DNA of 64,000 bases from Cytobacillus sp. NJ13 (lineage in GTDB: Bacteria; Bacillota; Bacilli; Bacillales; Cytobacillaceae), in assembly GCA_030348385.1 (NCBI GenBank), contig JAUCFP010000006.1:1612001-1676000 (forward strand), written 5' to 3'. Below are positions 46,129-55,691 of this stretch, piece after piece. The notes under the pieces were generated by a model, which did not search any database, was not told where the DNA came from, and worked only from the letters and a program-made list of their open reading frames with translations. A program made the position numbers and the translations under genes. Every line of letters starts with the position of its first letter. Position 1 is the first letter of the stretch.

Positions 46129-46284
46129 TGGTATAATACTACTTTGAAAACGATTACATTTAGGATTTCGGCTAAAAATGCACATGGCAAAAAATCCTAT
46201 ACTGAGATGAGTTGAAAGTACCATACCTCTTTCATTTTATGTAAGCGTTTTTAGTAGTATGGCATATTCCCATACCTTTTTTTA
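46129..46284 (+). ncRNA. Candidate small RNA unit with cre-like boxes
   Basis: An extended -10 (TGGTATAAT, 46129-46137) faces right with no gene downstream. TTGAAAACGATTACA (46144-46158) matches the CcpA cre consensus WTGNAARCGNWWWCA fully and overlaps the expected start. An inverted relative, ATGTAAGCGTTTT (46239-46251), can pair with 46147-46159 (one mismatch), and ATACTACT (46136-46143) with AGTAGTAT (46253-46260). GTATGG (46257-46262) can also pair with CCATAC at 46270-46275, followed by seven T: a terminator. The same GTATGG could alternatively pair with CCATAC at 46221-46226. No RBS or open frame of note. A MITE-like insertion is the alternative. Confidence 0.45.
46144..46158. promoter_or_regulatory. 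cre-like site (CcpA)
   Basis: TTGAAAACGATTACA fits every position of the catabolite-responsive element consensus. It lies at the start point of the plus-strand promoter at 46129-46137 and about 195 bases upstream of the divergent GntR/nup unit, so either could be the target. Confidence 0.55.
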
Positions 46285-46321
46285 TTGCCGTCATTTTTTT
46301 TGGCATATATCTTTCAAAAAC

Positions 46322-46361
46322 ATTAAAAAATGACCGTACGAAGACTGGCCATTTTTTAATG
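46322..46361. terminator. spoIIIE terminator
   Basis: AAAAAATGGCC and GGTCATTTTTT arms (one G-U) around a loop; T-runs on both strands, 17 bases after spoIIIE. Confidence 0.85.
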
Positions 46362-46378
46362 TGTCATGCTTATAAAAT

Positions 46379-48718
46379 TTAGGAGCTTGCTTCTTCCGAA
46401 GGCTTGCCCTGCAGCACAGCTCTTGGCTTGCTGCCTTCATATGGACCGACAATGCCCCTTGCTTCCATTTCATCAATTAGCCTTGCAGCCCTGGTATAGC
46501 CGATCCTGAATCTCCTTTGCAGCATGGATACAGAAGCAGTCTGCATTTCCAGAATCAATTCAACAGCTTCTTCATAAAGATCATCATCCACTTCTCCTGC
46601 CGCTTCAGGAATATCCTCTGGAATCATCTCTTCCTGATATTGTGCCTTCTGCTGACCGATGACAAAATCCACTATCTCTTCTACTTCTTCATCAGACAGG
46701 AAGGCACCCTGTACACGGACTGGCTTGGAAGCACCAACAGGCAGGAAGAGCATATCTCCTCTTCCCAGAAGTTTTTCCGCACCGCCCATATCCAAAATGG
46801 TTCTGGAATCCGTCATGGATGAAACGGCAAATGCAATCCTTGATGGTATATTCGCTTTGATTACACCTGTGATAACATCTACAGAAGGACGCTGGGTTGC
46901 GATGATTAAATGGATGCCTGCTGCCCTTGCCATTTGAGCAAGGCGAGTGATTGCATCTTCGACATCAGAGGACGCTACCATCATTAAGTCTGCAAGCTCG
47001 TCCACTATGACAACAATGTACGGCAGAAGGGGCTGCTGTGCTTCTTCCTCGGCATTATGCCTTTTTACATACTCATTGTAGCCTTCGATATTTCTTGTGC
47101 CAGTATGGGAGAAAAGCTCATAGCGCCTTTCCATCTCACTGACGACTTTTTGCAGCGCCTGAGCTGCTTTCTTCGGATTTGTCACAACCGGCGCCAGCAA
47201 ATGCGGCACCCCATTATATACATTCAATTCCACCATTTTAGGATCGATCATCATTAATTTTACTTCATGCGGCTTTGCCCTCATCAAAATGCTGGTAATG
47301 ATTCCGTTAATACACACACTCTTCCCGCTTCCTGTCGCACCGGCAACAAGAAGATGGGGCATTTTGTTGAGTTCTGCAAGGACAGCCTCCCCGGTTATAT
47401 CACGGCCAAGGCCGATCAGAAGCTTCGAGTCCGGTTTGTCATTTTGCTTGGATTCAATAACTTCCCTTAGAGAAACCATGGCCACTTCAGAGTTAGGGAC
47501 TTCTATTCCAATGGCAGATTTACCTGGGATTGGTGCTTCTATCCGGATATCCTTAGCTGCCAGAGCCAATGCTAAATCATCATTAAGGCTAACGATTTTG
47601 CTGACCTTTACCCCAACATCGGGATGCACCTCATATTTTGTAACAGCCGGTCCTAAATGAACCTGTGTCACTCTCGCTTTTACCCCAAAACTCTGAAACG
47701 TTCTCTCGAGCTTAGCTGCATTCGCATGGATAAGCTCATACTCACCGCTTTGATCGGTTTGCCTTGGCAATTTCAAAAGTCTGATTGGCGGCAGCTCATA
47801 GTCTTTGTTTTCCACTTCAGTAAACGTAATTGGCGGCGCATTCTCATCCTCCGGTTCAGTCTCTGCTGCTTCCTGAGGCAGATTAGAAACCGCTTCCCGG
47901 GGATCTTCCTGATAAGCTCTCTCGGCAAAGCTTGAAATAATAGGTTCTGGCGCCGGTTCAGATACCGGTTCAGCAGTATTATTGATGGTAATAACAGTCT
48001 CAGGTTCTTCTTCGTGCTGGAGAGCCTGCTGTTCTTCTTCTCTTCTCGACTGCCTTTCTTCTCGTCTGTCTCTGCTTTTTTGTTTCCATTCTTTCATATC
48101 ATCTATAAAAGCAGCCCATTGTTTTTTGCAGAAATTCAGCATTGCGGCCATCATTTTTCCGGCAGCATCTCCGAACGTTTTTCCTGTAATGAGAACGAAA
48201 CCGATAATAATTAATAAAAAGGCTACAATCTTTGAACCTGCCTCATCAAAAAGATAATAAAACAGTGCGAAAAAAATAGCCCCCAGCATTCCGCCGCCTA
48301 AATCGGTTGTGCTTGTTTCTCCCCGGACTTCCATCCGGAATAATTCCCATGTATTGGCTATCACACTTGGATCATCAAACTTCCCTCCATTTGAGAGAAG
48401 CTGAAATAATGTGACATGGCTTAACAGCAGCAGGGAGCTGATGATGAGATAAATACCAATTAATTTAGTGTGGAATAGGTAGGGAAGAGCCCTCTTCCAC
48501 ATCAGGTAACCTGAAAAGATGACTAATCCTATCAGGCTGAGCATGTACCATTCTCCCATAAAGAAACGGAAAAAAAGCACGGTTGCTTTGCCGACCGCTC
48601 CAAGCTTAGCGATTGATATTACAGCAAGTGCCAGTATGATCAGCGCTATAAGTTCAAATTTCATTGTCCGTTTCAATGTTTCGTTTTTTTTAGATTTTCT
48701 TTTCTTTCTTTTGGCCAT
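46379..48718 (-). CDS. spoIIIE: DNA translocase SpoIIIE (FtsK family)
   Basis: 779 residues (B. subtilis 787). Four membrane segments within the first 170 residues, a charged linker rich in Glu, Arg and Gln (about 195-300), the motor with Walker [18 protein letters not shown] and Walker [15 protein letters not shown], and a C-terminal gamma winged helix ([28 protein letters not shown]) that reads SRS/KOPS-type sequences. It pumps the chromosome into the forespore across the sporulation septum. Its own terminator follows. Confidence 0.97.
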   Translation of the reverse strand: MAKRKKRKSKKNETLKRTMKFELIALIILALAVISIAKLGAVGKATVLFFRFFMGEWYMLSLIGLVIFSGYLMWKRALPYLFHTKLIGIYLIISSLLLLSHVTLFQLLSNGGKFDDPSVIANTWELFRMEVRGETSTTDLGGGMLGAIFFALFYYLFDEAGSKIVAFLLIIIGFVLITGKTFGDAAGKMMAAMLNFCKKQWAAFIDDMKEWKQKSRDRREERQSRREEEQQALQHEEEPETVITINNTAEPVSEPAPEPIISSFAERAYQEDPREAVSNLPQEAAETEPEDENAPPITFTEVENKDYELPPIRLLKLPRQTDQSGEYELIHANAAKLERTFQSFGVKARVTQVHLGPAVTKYEVHPDVGVKVSKIVSLNDDLALALAAKDIRIEAPIPGKSAIGIEVPNSEVAMVSLREVIESKQNDKPDSKLLIGLGRDITGEAVLAELNKMPHLLVAGATGSGKSVCINGIITSILMRAKPHEVKLMMIDPKMVELNVYNGVPHLLAPVVTNPKKAAQALQKVVSEMERRYELFSHTGTRNIEGYNEYVKRHNAEEEAQQPLLPYIVVIVDELADLMMVASSDVEDAITRLAQMARAAGIHLIIATQRPSVDVITGVIKANIPSRIAFAVSSMTDSRTILDMGGAEKLLGRGDMLFLPVGASKPVRVQGAFLSDEEVEEIVDFVIGQQKAQYQEEMIPEDIPEAAGEVDDDLYEEAVELILEMQTASVSMLQRRFRIGYTRAARLIDEMEARGIVGPYEGSKPRAVLQGKPSEEASS

Positions 48719-48793
48719 TTTATCACCTTATCATTGTTCTTATTAACAGCATCATCAAAATCCCATTATGTAATACATCATGTCTGCTATGAA

Positions 48794-48823
48794 AGAAGAA
48801 GCAGCCATTTTTTGGCTGCTTCT
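48794..48823 (-). terminator. ylzJ terminator
   Basis: AGAAGCAGCCA/TGGCTGCTTCT perfect stem followed by TTC on the minus strand; the U-tract is short. Confidence 0.65.
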
Positions 48824-48882
48824 AAAGTTACTTTTATTATATCATATCAATTCTTAATTAAGGTGTTTTTTAAATGTATTTC

Positions 48883-49104
48883 TCAGCTTAACTGACTTAA
48901 AGTGATCATGGACCCGGGAGTATATCTTTCATCCATATAATGGGTAGGGTCGCTGCTCATGATTCTTAAGATACGGCATTCCTGTCCTGCATTCATTTCA
49001 ACCAGGAGGGGAATTCCTTCATATGACACAATTTTCTGTTTTCCAAAATCATCCTGCTCATTTTGATAAATGAGTTCCTGCGGCATCATGGTATATAAGA
49101 TCAT
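48883..49104 (-). CDS. ylzJ: YlzJ-like family protein
   Basis: 73 residues. [14 protein letters not shown] at the start and [19 protein letters not shown] near the end are the recognisable YlzJ pattern. No membrane helix or known motif; function unknown. Its ATG overlaps the tepA stop (ATGA), a strict pairing also seen in B. subtilis. Confidence 0.92.
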   Translation of the reverse strand: MILYTMMPQELIYQNEQDDFGKQKIVSYEGIPLLVEMNAGQECRILRIMSSDPTHYMDERYTPGSMITLSQLS

Positions 49105-49853
49105 TGAACAATCACTTCTTCTTTAGGTCTATTCATTTCAATCAGCTCATTCAGCTTTGCCAGCGCAGGCCCTACCCCGCCTACTTCATCAATCAGGCCA
49201 TATTCAACAGCATCCCTGCCGACCACGTTTGTCCCAATATCCCTAGTCAGGTTGCCTTTATCAAACATCAGGTCTTTAAATTTCTGTTCGGAAATATTTG
49301 AATGCTTTGTTACAAAATTAATTACCCGATCCTGCATTTTATCCATATACTCAAACGTTTGCGGCACACCGATTACCAAGCCAGTCAGTCTGATTGGGTG
49401 GATGGTCATCGTAGCCGTCTCTGCAATAAATGAATAATCGCATGACACAGCAATAGGCACACCAATGGAATGGCCTCCTCCCAGGACTATGGAGACGGTT
49501 GGCTTTGATAAAGATGCCAGCATTTCTGATATTGCCAGTCCGGCTTCCACATCACCGCCTACTGTATTCAAAATGACCAGAAGACCTTCTATTTTTGGGT
49601 TTTGCTCAATCGCTACAATTTGAGGAATTAAGTGTTCATATTTTGTTGTTTTATTTTGCGGCGGAAGCTGCAGATGTCCTTCTACTTGTCCGACAATGGT
49701 CAAGCAATGGATTTTGGAATCCTGAGACAGCTGCGGCACATTCGTCTGTCCAAGCTGCTGAATCTTTTCCATAAGGGCAGATGGTTTATCCTCTTTCGGC
49801 TGTTCTTGCCCTTCCCCGCCCTCATTGCGGTTATTTTTCATATCGTTTTCCAT
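49101..49853 (-). CDS. tepA: Translocation-enhancing peptidase TepA (ClpP-like)
   Basis: 250 residues from the ATG at 49853 (AAGGGAG upstream); an extended frame to 49955 runs into the rnjB terminator and is not used. ClpP/crotonase-fold serine protease: catalytic Ser in [17 protein letters not shown], His in [13 protein letters not shown] and the strand [16 protein letters not shown]. An N-terminal polar tail of about 40 residues precedes the fold. TepA degrades signal peptides or SASP-type substrates in Bacillus; details are limited. Confidence 0.94.
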   Translation of the reverse strand: MENDMKNNRNEGGEGQEQPKEDKPSALMEKIQQLGQTNVPQLSQDSKIHCLTIVGQVEGHLQLPPQNKTTKYEHLIPQIVAIEQNPKIEGLLVILNTVGGDVEAGLAISEMLASLSKPTVSIVLGGGHSIGVPIAVSCDYSFIAETATMTIHPIRLTGLVIGVPQTFEYMDKMQDRVINFVTKHSNISEQKFKDLMFDKGNLTRDIGTNVVGRDAVEYGLIDEVGGVGPALAKLNELIEMNRPKEEVIVQ

Positions 49854-49936
49854 CCTTATTTCTCCCTTCAAGCAATATATTGTTAGTATGAACGCGGGAT
49901 TCTTTTTCATGCGTTCTATTGCTGAAGAGCGAGGGC

Positions 49937-49976
49937 AAAAAACACAGCCCGGCATTCAATGCCGGGCTGTGTTTTA
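49937..49976 (-). terminator. rnjB terminator
   Basis: ACACAGCCCGGCATT/AATGCCGGGCTGTGT, a perfect 15-bp stem with a 2-base centre and a T-run on the minus strand. Confidence 0.93.
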
Positions 49977-49980
49977 TTTG

Positions 49981-51648
49981 TTATCCCTCCATAAGAATTG
50001 GAAGGATCATTGGTCTTCGTTTTGTTTTTTCATACAGATACTGATTCAGGCTGTCACGCATATCCTGCTTAATGCCGGACCAGTCAAAGGATTCACTCGC
50101 AAGGTTCTGCTCTACCGCTTCCTTCACTATTTTTACGGATTCTTCCAGAAGCTTTTCTGATTCCCTGACATATACAAAACCTCTTGTAATGATTTCAGGA
50201 CCAGCGGAAATTTTCTTTTCCTTTTTATTGAGAGTGACCACCACTAATAAGATTCCATCCTGCGAAAGCAGCTTTCTGTCCCTTAATACGATATTTCCAA
50301 CGTCGCCAACACCGATCCCATCAATCAAAACATTTCCTGAAGGGATTTTTCCTCCGGGAACGATTGCACCATCCTTAATTTCTGCTACATCGCCTTTATC
50401 CGGGATGAAAATTTGTCCGCCTGCTAATCCGCAGTCCTTGGCAATTTTAGCATGCGCTTTCAGCATACGGTATTCCCCATGAACCGGGATGAAGAATTTT
50501 GGGCTCATCAGATTAATCATAAATTTAAGTTCTTCCTGGCTGCCATGGCTGGAGGTATTAAAAGTTCCCTTCCCAGGGATGACTTCAGCACCCGCTCTTA
50601 ACAGCATATCGATCGTTTTAAAAATTAATACCTCTGTTCCTCTTAAAGGGGATGCCGCCAGTAAAACGGTATCACCTTTCTTTATATTCACCTGTCTGTG
50701 AGACTGCTTTGCCATTTTTTGAAGGGCCTCAATCGGCTCCCCCTGAGTACCTGTGGTAAGAACAACGATTTGGTCATCACTGTATTTGCCGATTTCAGCC
50801 ACAGGTATAATCACATCTTCTCCTACCTGCAAATATCCAAGCTGCATGGCAATATCATAGATCTTTTGCAGACTTCTCCCGACCACTGCCACTTTCCTGC
50901 CCGTTTCCATAGCAGCATCAAAAATATGCTGTATACGGATTAAGTCAGACGCAAATGAAGCTGCAATGACTCTTCCCTTAGCTGCATAGAATGCAGCTGT
51001 CATCTCTCTGGCCACTTTCGATTCTGAGTTGGTGTACCCTGGCTTTTCTGCTTCTGTACTGTCAGACAGAAGGCAAAGAACCCCCTCTTCCCCTAAGCGC
51101 GCCATTTTGCCTATTTCAGGTTTGTATAAAGCAGTCGCTGCCTGATCGAATTTAAAGTCTCCTGTATACACAATCGCACCCTCGGATGTATGGATAGACA
51201 CCCCGACACTATCCGGTATGCTATGGCCAGTCTTGAAAAAAGTTACATCTGCCGAATCAAATTCAACTTTGGTATCTGAATTAATTTCTATAAACTGCGC
51301 TTTGCCTTTGTATTCCTGTTCCTTCATTTTGGCTTTTGCCAGCGCCAGAGTCAGCTTTGTTCCATAAACAGGAACATTGACCTTTGTCAGCACATAAGAC
51401 AGGCCGCCAATGTGATCCTCATGTCCATGTGTCAGAAAAATCCCTTTGACTCTTTCCTTGTTTTGAACTAAATATGTAATATCCGGTATCACGATGTCAA
51501 TTCCGAGCATTTCATTTTCAGGGAACATTAATCCGGCATCGATAACATATATGTCTTCGTCCACCTCTGCCAAATACATATTCTTCCCAAGTTCTCCGAC
51601 TCCTCCGAGTGCTGCTAGCTTGATGCTTTCATTCTGTCTCTTTTTCAA
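49981..51648 (-). CDS. rnjB: Ribonuclease J2-type
   Basis: 555 residues from the TTG at 51648, exactly the B. subtilis RNase J2 length; GGGAGGAT lies 8 bases upstream. Longer in-frame starts (51741) lack an RBS. Beta-lactamase/beta-CASP fold: FLTHGHEDHIGG (metal site), GHSIPDSVG, TGDFKFDQ and SHGSQEELKFM. Unlike B. subtilis RnjB, which has HGHDEN, this protein keeps the full HxHxDH motif, so its active site looks more complete. RNase J proteins process mRNA and rRNA 5' ends and form complexes with J1. Position before tepA supports rnjB over rnjA. Confidence 0.93.
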   Translation of the reverse strand: MKKRQNESIKLAALGGVGELGKNMYLAEVDEDIYVIDAGLMFPENEMLGIDIVIPDITYLVQNKERVKGIFLTHGHEDHIGGLSYVLTKVNVPVYGTKLTLALAKAKMKEQEYKGKAQFIEINSDTKVEFDSADVTFFKTGHSIPDSVGVSIHTSEGAIVYTGDFKFDQAATALYKPEIGKMARLGEEGVLCLLSDSTEAEKPGYTNSESKVAREMTAAFYAAKGRVIAASFASDLIRIQHIFDAAMETGRKVAVVGRSLQKIYDIAMQLGYLQVGEDVIIPVAEIGKYSDDQIVVLTTGTQGEPIEALQKMAKQSHRQVNIKKGDTVLLAASPLRGTEVLIFKTIDMLLRAGAEVIPGKGTFNTSSHGSQEELKFMINLMSPKFFIPVHGEYRMLKAHAKIAKDCGLAGGQIFIPDKGDVAEIKDGAIVPGGKIPSGNVLIDGIGVGDVGNIVLRDRKLLSQDGILLVVVTLNKKEKKISAGPEIITRGFVYVRESEKLLEESVKIVKEAVEQNLASESFDWSGIKQDMRDSLNQYLYEKTKRRPMILPILMEG

Positions 51649-51839
51649 TGTACGTATCCTCCCATGCATGTTCAGCCGATCAAGATCAGTTATCCATATT
51701 ATACTTGAAGTGATAAAACCATGACAACCAAATTTATACATGGGGCGTATAGGAGTCGGCCAGATACTTTTGGCTTCTCGTATGCTTACAGGGTTTCATT
51801 TCATTGAAGAAAATACATGGCTCTGGTTTAGTCTACTTT

Positions 51840-52024
51840 GAAGCACCATGACGACCATTTCCACTTACGGCGGCTTTGGTTTTGGGCTTCATGCGGCTTC
51901 ATGCGAGCTCTATGACGACTGTTTTCACTCAAGGCTATTGGTTTTGGGCTTCATGCGAGCTCTATGACACCCTTTTCTTCTTAAGGCTTTTGATTTCTGG
52001 TTTCATTGGGCTCCATGACGACTT
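51840..52024. repeat. Degenerate tandem repeat of about 52 bp, four copies
   Basis: The phrase (G)CTC(C/T)ATGACGAC recurs with ATGAC at 51848, 51912, 51964 and 52015 (spacings 64, 52, 51; the first includes a 12-base duplication GGCTTCATGCG). Each unit also carries AAGGCT-TTTGG and GGGCTTCATGCG. It lies between the dapA terminator and rnjB. No RBS or continuous open frame. It resembles neither the 20-bp arrays at 7.9 and 12.4 kb nor known IS ends. Confidence 0.7.
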
Positions 52025-52035
52025 GTTAACAAAAA

Positions 52036-52064
52036 TAAAAACCAACCAGCGAAACACTGGTTGG
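52036..52064 (-). terminator. dapA terminator
   Basis: CCAACCAG/CTGGTTGG stem with TTTTTATTTTT after it on the minus strand. Confidence 0.88.
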
Positions 52065-52075
52065 CAAGCTCGGAA

Positions 52076-52942
52076 TTATTTAAATAGGGAAGCAACTGCG
52101 CTGCGTTCCTGTTCTGTCAACGGAACCATTGGAAGACGGACGGATCCGACATCGAGCCCTTTAAGCTGCAGTGCTGTTTTTACAGGCACTGGGCTTGGGG
52201 CAGCAAAAAGGCCTTCCATGATCGGAAGAATTTTTTGATGGATTTTTGCAGCTTTTTCATTTTCACCATTCAGATAAGCTGTGATCATTTCCTGCATTTC
52301 ATTGCCAATCACATGGGAAGCCACAGATACGATTCCAGTTCCGCCAATTGCCATGCATGGAAGAGTAAGCCCGTCATCACCGCTATAAAGCATGAAGTCA
52401 TTATCCGTATTGGCAATGATTTTTGCCATTGCATTCAGATCTCCGCTTGCTTCTTTAACTGCCGCGATGTTAGAGATTTCCGAAAGGCGGATGATCGTTT
52501 CAGGCAGAATATTGACTGAAGAGCGTCCTGGAATATTATAAACCATTACTGGGAGGCTCGTGCTTTCCGCAATTGCCTTGAAATGCTGATAAAGCCCTTC
52601 CTGATTTGGCTTATTGTAATAAGGTGCCACGATCATGATGGCATCTACACCAATTTGCTCTGCTTTTTTCGTTAATTCAATGGATTCATACGTATTATTG
52701 CTTCCAGTGCCGGCAATAACAGGCACGCGTTTGTCAGCCACTTTCACTGCATGTTTGAATAATGCCAGCTTTTCCTCTTTTGTCAGTGTTGGCGACTCGC
52801 CGGTAGTTCCGGCAATGACCAATGAATCTGTACCGTTTTCAATAAGATGATTGATAAGCTGTGTCGTTTTAGGGAAATCAATATGTCCCTTATGATCGAA
52901 TGGCGTTACCATTGCTGTTGATACTCGGCCAAATAGAACCAT
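52076..52942 (-). CDS. dapA: 4-hydroxy-tetrahydrodipicolinate synthase
   Basis: 288 residues, typical. TIM-barrel Schiff-base aldolase: GTTGESPTLTKEE, the Tyr in VMVYNIPGRSSVNI and the catalytic Lys in IAAVKEASGDL. It condenses pyruvate with aspartate semialdehyde, the entry to lysine, diaminopimelate and dipicolinate. It is last of the asd-dapG-dapA group, with spoVFAB upstream using its product for spore dipicolinic acid. Confidence 0.97.
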   Translation of the reverse strand: MVLFGRVSTAMVTPFDHKGHIDFPKTTQLINHLIENGTDSLVIAGTTGESPTLTKEEKLALFKHAVKVADKRVPVIAGTGSNNTYESIELTKKAEQIGVDAIMIVAPYYNKPNQEGLYQHFKAIAESTSLPVMVYNIPGRSSVNILPETIIRLSEISNIAAVKEASGDLNAMAKIIANTDNDFMLYSGDDGLTLPCMAIGGTGIVSVASHVIGNEMQEMITAYLNGENEKAAKIHQKILPIMEGLFAAPSPVPVKTALQLKGLDVGSVRLPMVPLTEQERSAVASLFK

Positions 52943-53068
52943 GTTTACACTCCTTGCTGATGTTTAAAAGACCGGGAAGAAACGGGCGGACCTGCCGAAT
53001 AGGATGCAAATCCGTCGTTAACCGCTGAAGGGCTTTCTTCCCCTTTTTTAAACATGATATTTTTAAGA

Positions 53069-54313
53069 TTAAATGTCTGTTCTCTCATATTCTGCCAAAT
53101 CCTCTTCCAGGCGAAAAGCATCGTGCAATGCATTAACAGACTTTATCAAATCGGCCTGCTTCACGAGAACCCATATTGTTGTATGGCTGTCTGCAGATTG
53201 CAAGATGCGGATTCCCTGCTCGGACAATGCCGTCACGATTCGTGAAGCCACGCCGGGTACACCCTGCATTCCAGCACCGACAACCGAAACCTTTGCGCAC
53301 TCTCTTTCAACCAGCGGATCGTGACCCAGGCCCTTTAGAATACTAATCGCTTTATCCGTCATTTCTTCCGTAACCGTGTAGTTGACGCCATTTGGATATA
53401 TATTGATAAAGTCAACGCTGATCCCCTGGTTTGCCATGGCTTTAAAGACCTCAGACTGAAGATCATATTGATCTTTCTTCGCAAGAACCTTTATTTGTGT
53501 GACATTGGATACGTGGGCAATTCCTGTTACCGAGCGCTCTTTAATATCTGTTCCGCGCCTGTTCTTATTCAAAGTTGTGACAAGCGTTCCGAGACTATCG
53601 GAGTATGTTGAGCGGATTCTGATCGGAATCTTGGCCTGCATGGCAATTTCGACAGCACGAGGGTGAATCACCTTAGCACCCTGATACGCCATATTGCAGA
53701 CTTCCGTATAAGTGACAACTGATAATGGGCGTGCATTTTCAGCTATGCGCGGATCAGCAGTCATGATGCCTTCCACATCTGTAAAGATATCAATCCACTC
53801 GGCATTTAGGGCTGCGCCAAGAGCCGCTGCGGAGGTATCACTGCCGCCCCTTCCAATCGTGGTGACATCACCGGTTTTAGAAGAACCCTGAAATCCTGCG
53901 ACGACGATAACATCTTGATTCTCAAGCTCTTTCAAAAGTCTGTCGCATTTCATATCGATAATTTTTGCATTTGTATGATCATTATTTGTTCTAAATCCTG
54001 CCTGTGCCCCTGTTAGAGCTGCTGCTGTGATGCCATGTTCATTTAGCATGTTTGAAAAAACGATACTTGAGATGACTTCACCGCAGGATAAAAGCAGATC
54101 CGTTTCGCGTCTGCTGATCTTGCTGTTATTGCCTTCTACAAGCGAAAGCAGTGTATCTGTTGCATAAGGATCGCCTTTTCGGCCCATCGCCGAAACAACG
54201 ACAACAACCTTATATCCATCAGCCAGCGCTTTTTTTATGTGCCTAAGCGCATGTTCGCGGCTATTTTCATCGCGTACTGATGTGCCTCCATATTTTTGAA
54301 CGATGATATTCAT
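53069..54313 (-). CDS. dapG: Aspartate kinase I
   Basis: 414 residues. N-terminal kinase domain with VQKYGGTSVRDENSREHAL and FTDVEGIMTADPRIAENA, then two ACT domains (about residues 265-400: IKVLAKKDQYDLQSEVFKAMA and VSVVGAGMQGVPGVASRIV). B. subtilis DapG is the diaminopimelate-sensitive isozyme devoted to cell-wall and spore needs. It follows asd by 41 bases. Confidence 0.96.
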   Translation of the reverse strand: MNIIVQKYGGTSVRDENSREHALRHIKKALADGYKVVVVVSAMGRKGDPYATDTLLSLVEGNNSKISRRETDLLLSCGEVISSIVFSNMLNEHGITAAALTGAQAGFRTNNDHTNAKIIDMKCDRLLKELENQDVIVVAGFQGSSKTGDVTTIGRGGSDTSAAALGAALNAEWIDIFTDVEGIMTADPRIAENARPLSVVTYTEVCNMAYQGAKVIHPRAVEIAMQAKIPIRIRSTYSDSLGTLVTTLNKNRRGTDIKERSVTGIAHVSNVTQIKVLAKKDQYDLQSEVFKAMANQGISVDFINIYPNGVNYTVTEEMTDKAISILKGLGHDPLVERECAKVSVVGAGMQGVPGVASRIVTALSEQGIRILQSADSHTTIWVLVKQADLIKSVNALHDAFRLEEDLAEYERTDI

Positions 54314-54354
54314 TAAAACACCTCTAACCTCTCAACATGAAGAGAATACGTTAA

Positions 54355-55404
54355 CTATTTCACTATGCCAAGTTTAATTAAGCTTTCGGCGATCTGCACG
54401 GAATTCCATGCTGCCCCTTTAAGAAGATTATCAGAAACCACCCACATATGGAAGCCTTTATCCTCATCCAAATCTTTACGGATACGGCCGACAAACACAT
54501 CATTTTTACCGACACAATCAGCAGGCATCGGGTAAATCTGGTTATCCGGATCATCCTGCAGGACAACACCCGGTGCATTTTCAAGAAGGCTCTTTACTTC
54601 GTTTGCAGTCACGCGGTCTGTTTCCACTTCAAAATAAAGGGACTCTGAGTGTCCGGTTGCCACTGGGAGACGCACGCATGTAGCAGCCACTTGCAACTCG
54701 GGCATATGCATGATTTTCTTTGTCTCATTGATCATTTTCATTTCTTCATAAGTGTAGCCATTATCCTGGAACTTATCAATTTGCGGAATCGCATTGAAAG
54801 CAATCTGATAGTGTTTTTTATCGCTCTTAACAGGAAGAATTGCAGGCTCATACTCTTCATTATTTATAATGGCTTTTGTCTGCTCATTCAGCTCTTGAAC
54901 AGCAGCTGCTCCTGAACCTGAAACAGCCTGGTAAGTAGAAACAATCACTTTTTTCAAACCGTATTTTTCTTTAACCGGCTTTAGGGAAACAACCATTTGA
55001 ATCGTAGAACAGTTTGGATTGGCGATAATGCCATTATGAGTATGAAGGTCGTCTTCATTTACTTCAGGTACGACAAGAGGCACATTTGGATCCATACGGA
55101 ATGCACTTGTGTTGTCTACCACAATGGCACCATGTTCAACCGCATGAGGAGCAAGTTCCTGGGATACGCTTCCTCCGGCACTGAATAATGCGATGTCCAC
55201 GCCTTTAAAGCTCTCTGGCTTTGCTTCCTGAACCGTATACTCCTGGCCCTTGAACGCTACCTTCGAGCCTGCAGAACGGGCTGATGATAAAAGTGTTAAT
55301 TCAGAGATTGGAAAATCTCTATTTTCAAGTGTTTGGATCATTTGCTGGCCAACTGCACCAGTTGCTCCAACTACCGCGACATGAAATCCTTTTTTCTGTT
55401 CCAA
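54355..55404 (-). CDS. asd: Aspartate-semialdehyde dehydrogenase
   Basis: 349 residues from a TTG at 55404, with GGAAGGGG somewhat far upstream. NADP motif [30 protein letters not shown], active-site Cys in [12 protein letters not shown] and the substrate His in [15 protein letters not shown]. It reduces aspartyl phosphate to the semialdehyde used by DapA. A -10 TATAAT lies at 55428-55433. Confidence 0.97.
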   Translation of the reverse strand: MEQKKGFHVAVVGATGAVGQQMIQTLENRDFPISELTLLSSARSAGSKVAFKGQEYTVQEAKPESFKGVDIALFSAGGSVSQELAPHAVEHGAIVVDNTSAFRMDPNVPLVVPEVNEDDLHTHNGIIANPNCSTIQMVVSLKPVKEKYGLKKVIVSTYQAVSGSGAAAVQELNEQTKAIINNEEYEPAILPVKSDKKHYQIAFNAIPQIDKFQDNGYTYEEMKMINETKKIMHMPELQVAATCVRLPVATGHSESLYFEVETDRVTANEVKSLLENAPGVVLQDDPDNQIYPMPADCVGKNDVFVGRIRKDLDEDKGFHMWVVSDNLLKGAAWNSVQIAESLIKLGIVK

Positions 55405-55427
55405 ATTTCTTTTCCCCTTCCAGTACC

Positions 55428-55433
55428 ATTATA
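55428..55433 (-). promoter_or_regulatory. Possible -10 box of the asd promoter
   Basis: TATAAT on the minus strand 24 bases before the asd start. No good -35 at standard spacing (TAAAAC at 17 bases). If used, asd-dapG-dapA can be expressed apart from the sporulation genes upstream. Confidence 0.4.
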
Positions 55434-55483
55434 TTTTTCTAGCAAAATTAGTTTTAGTGACAAACAATATGCCCAAAATTCAA

Positions 55484-55520
55484 TAGAACGGCAGCCAAAG
55501 TCAATTGGCAGCCGTTTTCC
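55484..55520 (-). terminator. Hairpin between spoVFB and asd
   Basis: AACGGC-GCCAA/TTGGC-GCCGTT arms with one mismatch. The U-tract is poor on the minus strand (CTATTG), so termination may be weak and allow read-through from spoVF into asd as in B. subtilis. Confidence 0.45.
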
Positions 55521-55691
55521 TGCCTGATTTTAAAGATGGCAGGCTTCCATTTATATTATCAGCATATTGTCATTACTCCAAGAGGTTAATATTATTTTAA
55601 ACATAGCTTGGAGGTTGGTTATCGTAATAATCTTTATTCTAACATATTCGCTCACTAAAGGACTAAAATTTTTGCTAGAAAAAATAGGGGG

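Noticed and set aside
49854..49955. Longer TepA start at 49955
   Set aside because: It would run into the rnjB terminator and lacks an RBS; the ATG at 49853 has a good one.
51649..51741. N-terminal extension of RNase J from 51741
   Set aside because: No RBS at that start, the extra residues do not resemble RNase J, and a TTG with a strong RBS at 51648 gives the usual length.
52943..53068. A small gene between dapG and dapA
   Set aside because: The minus-strand frame there overlaps the dapG end, has no good RBS and no conserved features.
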